Assembly: GCA_012799365.1 (NCBI GenBank)
Contig: JAAZLJ010000089.1
Span: 1 to 51,768 of the forward strand
DNA from: Syntrophomonadaceae bacterium
GTDB lineage: Bacteria; Bacillota; Syntrophomonadia; Syntrophomonadales; Syntrophothermaceae
Reading direction: 5' to 3'
Length of the DNA: 51,768 bases
Part shown: piece after piece, positions 51,624 through 51,768 of the stretch
Layout: each line of letters starts with the position of its first letter
Numbering within the stretch: position 1 is the stretch's first letter
Notes under the pieces: model-generated
Told to the model about the DNA's origin: nothing
What the model saw: only the letters and a program-made list of their open reading frames with translations
The model's database searches: none
Translations under genes and position numbers: made by a program

Positions 51624-51768
51624 ATGAAAAATGATGAGAATATCCTTAAACAGATTCTTGCTAAACTGGATTCCTTAGAAAAAGGTCAGGCTAGTCTGGA
51701 AAAGGGTCAGGCTAATCTGGAAAAGGGTCAGGCTAATCTGGAAAAAGGTCAGGCTAGTCTGGAAAAGG
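51624..51768 (+). CDS. tandem heptad-repeat coiled-coil protein, start only
   Basis: Partial gene. ATG 51624 lies seven bases after GGAGG. The N-terminus MKNDENILKQILAKLDS leads into LEKGQAS, LEKGQAN, LEKGQAN, LEKGQAS and on past the window edge. Such heptads form long coiled coils and occur in small Firmicutes proteins of unclear role. Length and C-terminal domain are unknown. Confidence 0.75.
   Translation, partial: MKNDENILKQILAKLDSLEKGQASLEKGQANLEKGQANLEKGQASLEK
51678..51768 (+). repeat. 21-base tandem repeats coding LEKGQA(S/N)
   Basis: Units start at 51678, 51699, 51720, 51741 and 51762 (cut by the edge). They differ at only two positions (A/G in GAAAA[A/G]GG and AGT/AAT), so they look freshly duplicated. 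The 21-base unit keeps the frame whatever the copy number. Confidence 0.9.

Noticed and set aside
1-51768. CRISPR array, rRNA or tRNA genes
   Set aside because: No regularly spaced repeat with unique spacers was seen; the only close tandem repeats code for heptads. No rRNA stretch or tRNA cloverleaf was recognised by eye.

Overview
The window reads as chromosome of a Gram-positive, low-to-mid GC Clostridia-type bacterium. The signs are AGGAGG ribosome binding sites before most genes, frequent GTG and TTG starts, zapA-polX-mutS2 housekeeping genes, a PdaA-like deacetylase and Ku/LigD-type end joining. My best guess is a Syntrophomonadales-like anaerobe, from gene content and memory of such genomes; no search was run.

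Bases 1-17,936 (minus strand) hold a very large chemosensory locus. A PAS histidine kinase and a sigma-54 response regulator come first. A terminator-like hairpin, two dyad activator sites and a near-perfect -24/-12 promoter follow. Then come about fourteen genes: receiver-HEAT protein, CheR, CheY, a CheA with two Hpt domains, a ParA ATPase, a TPR protein with a ParB-like N-terminal peptide, an Hsp70 with a short lid, a soluble MCP (frameshifted here), a triple CheW, CheB, a second CheY, two CheX proteins and a PAS protein that runs off the left edge. No flagellar or pilus gene is seen. The set suggests a cytoplasmic array positioned by ParA, with an unknown output.

Bases 18,225-28,134 (plus strand) are mostly housekeeping: zapA, polX, a DUF421 membrane protein, a compact phosphoglycerate mutase-like enzyme, a NIF3 protein, a double U32 protein and mutS2. 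A bidirectional terminator separates them from an acetate transporter of the SatP family.

Bases 29,035-32,974 (minus) are a five-gene signalling module: two KaiC-like ATPases, a V4R protein, a winged-helix protein and a PAS protein with a degenerate kinase phosphoacceptor domain. It is divergent from a glucan phosphorylase. Bases 35,028-38,664 hold two small Tyr/Gly/Cys-rich proteins and a split NHEJ set (polymerase, ligase, Ku). Bases 38,790-49,530 are mixed: metallo-beta-lactamase fold enzyme, CofE-like ligase, polysaccharide deacetylase, MoxR/VWA pair, LysE exporter, purC, secreted cyclophilin, trmO and a CapA lipoprotein. The last 2 kb looks more AT-rich and holds secreted stalk-domain proteins, one apparently truncated, and the start of a protein built of tandem LEKGQ heptads.

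A degenerate family of intergenic repeats (GACGCAGATTAACGCAGAT-like ends with an internal hairpin) is scattered through the window, including at two places inside the chemosensory operon. No tRNA, rRNA or CRISPR array was recognised.
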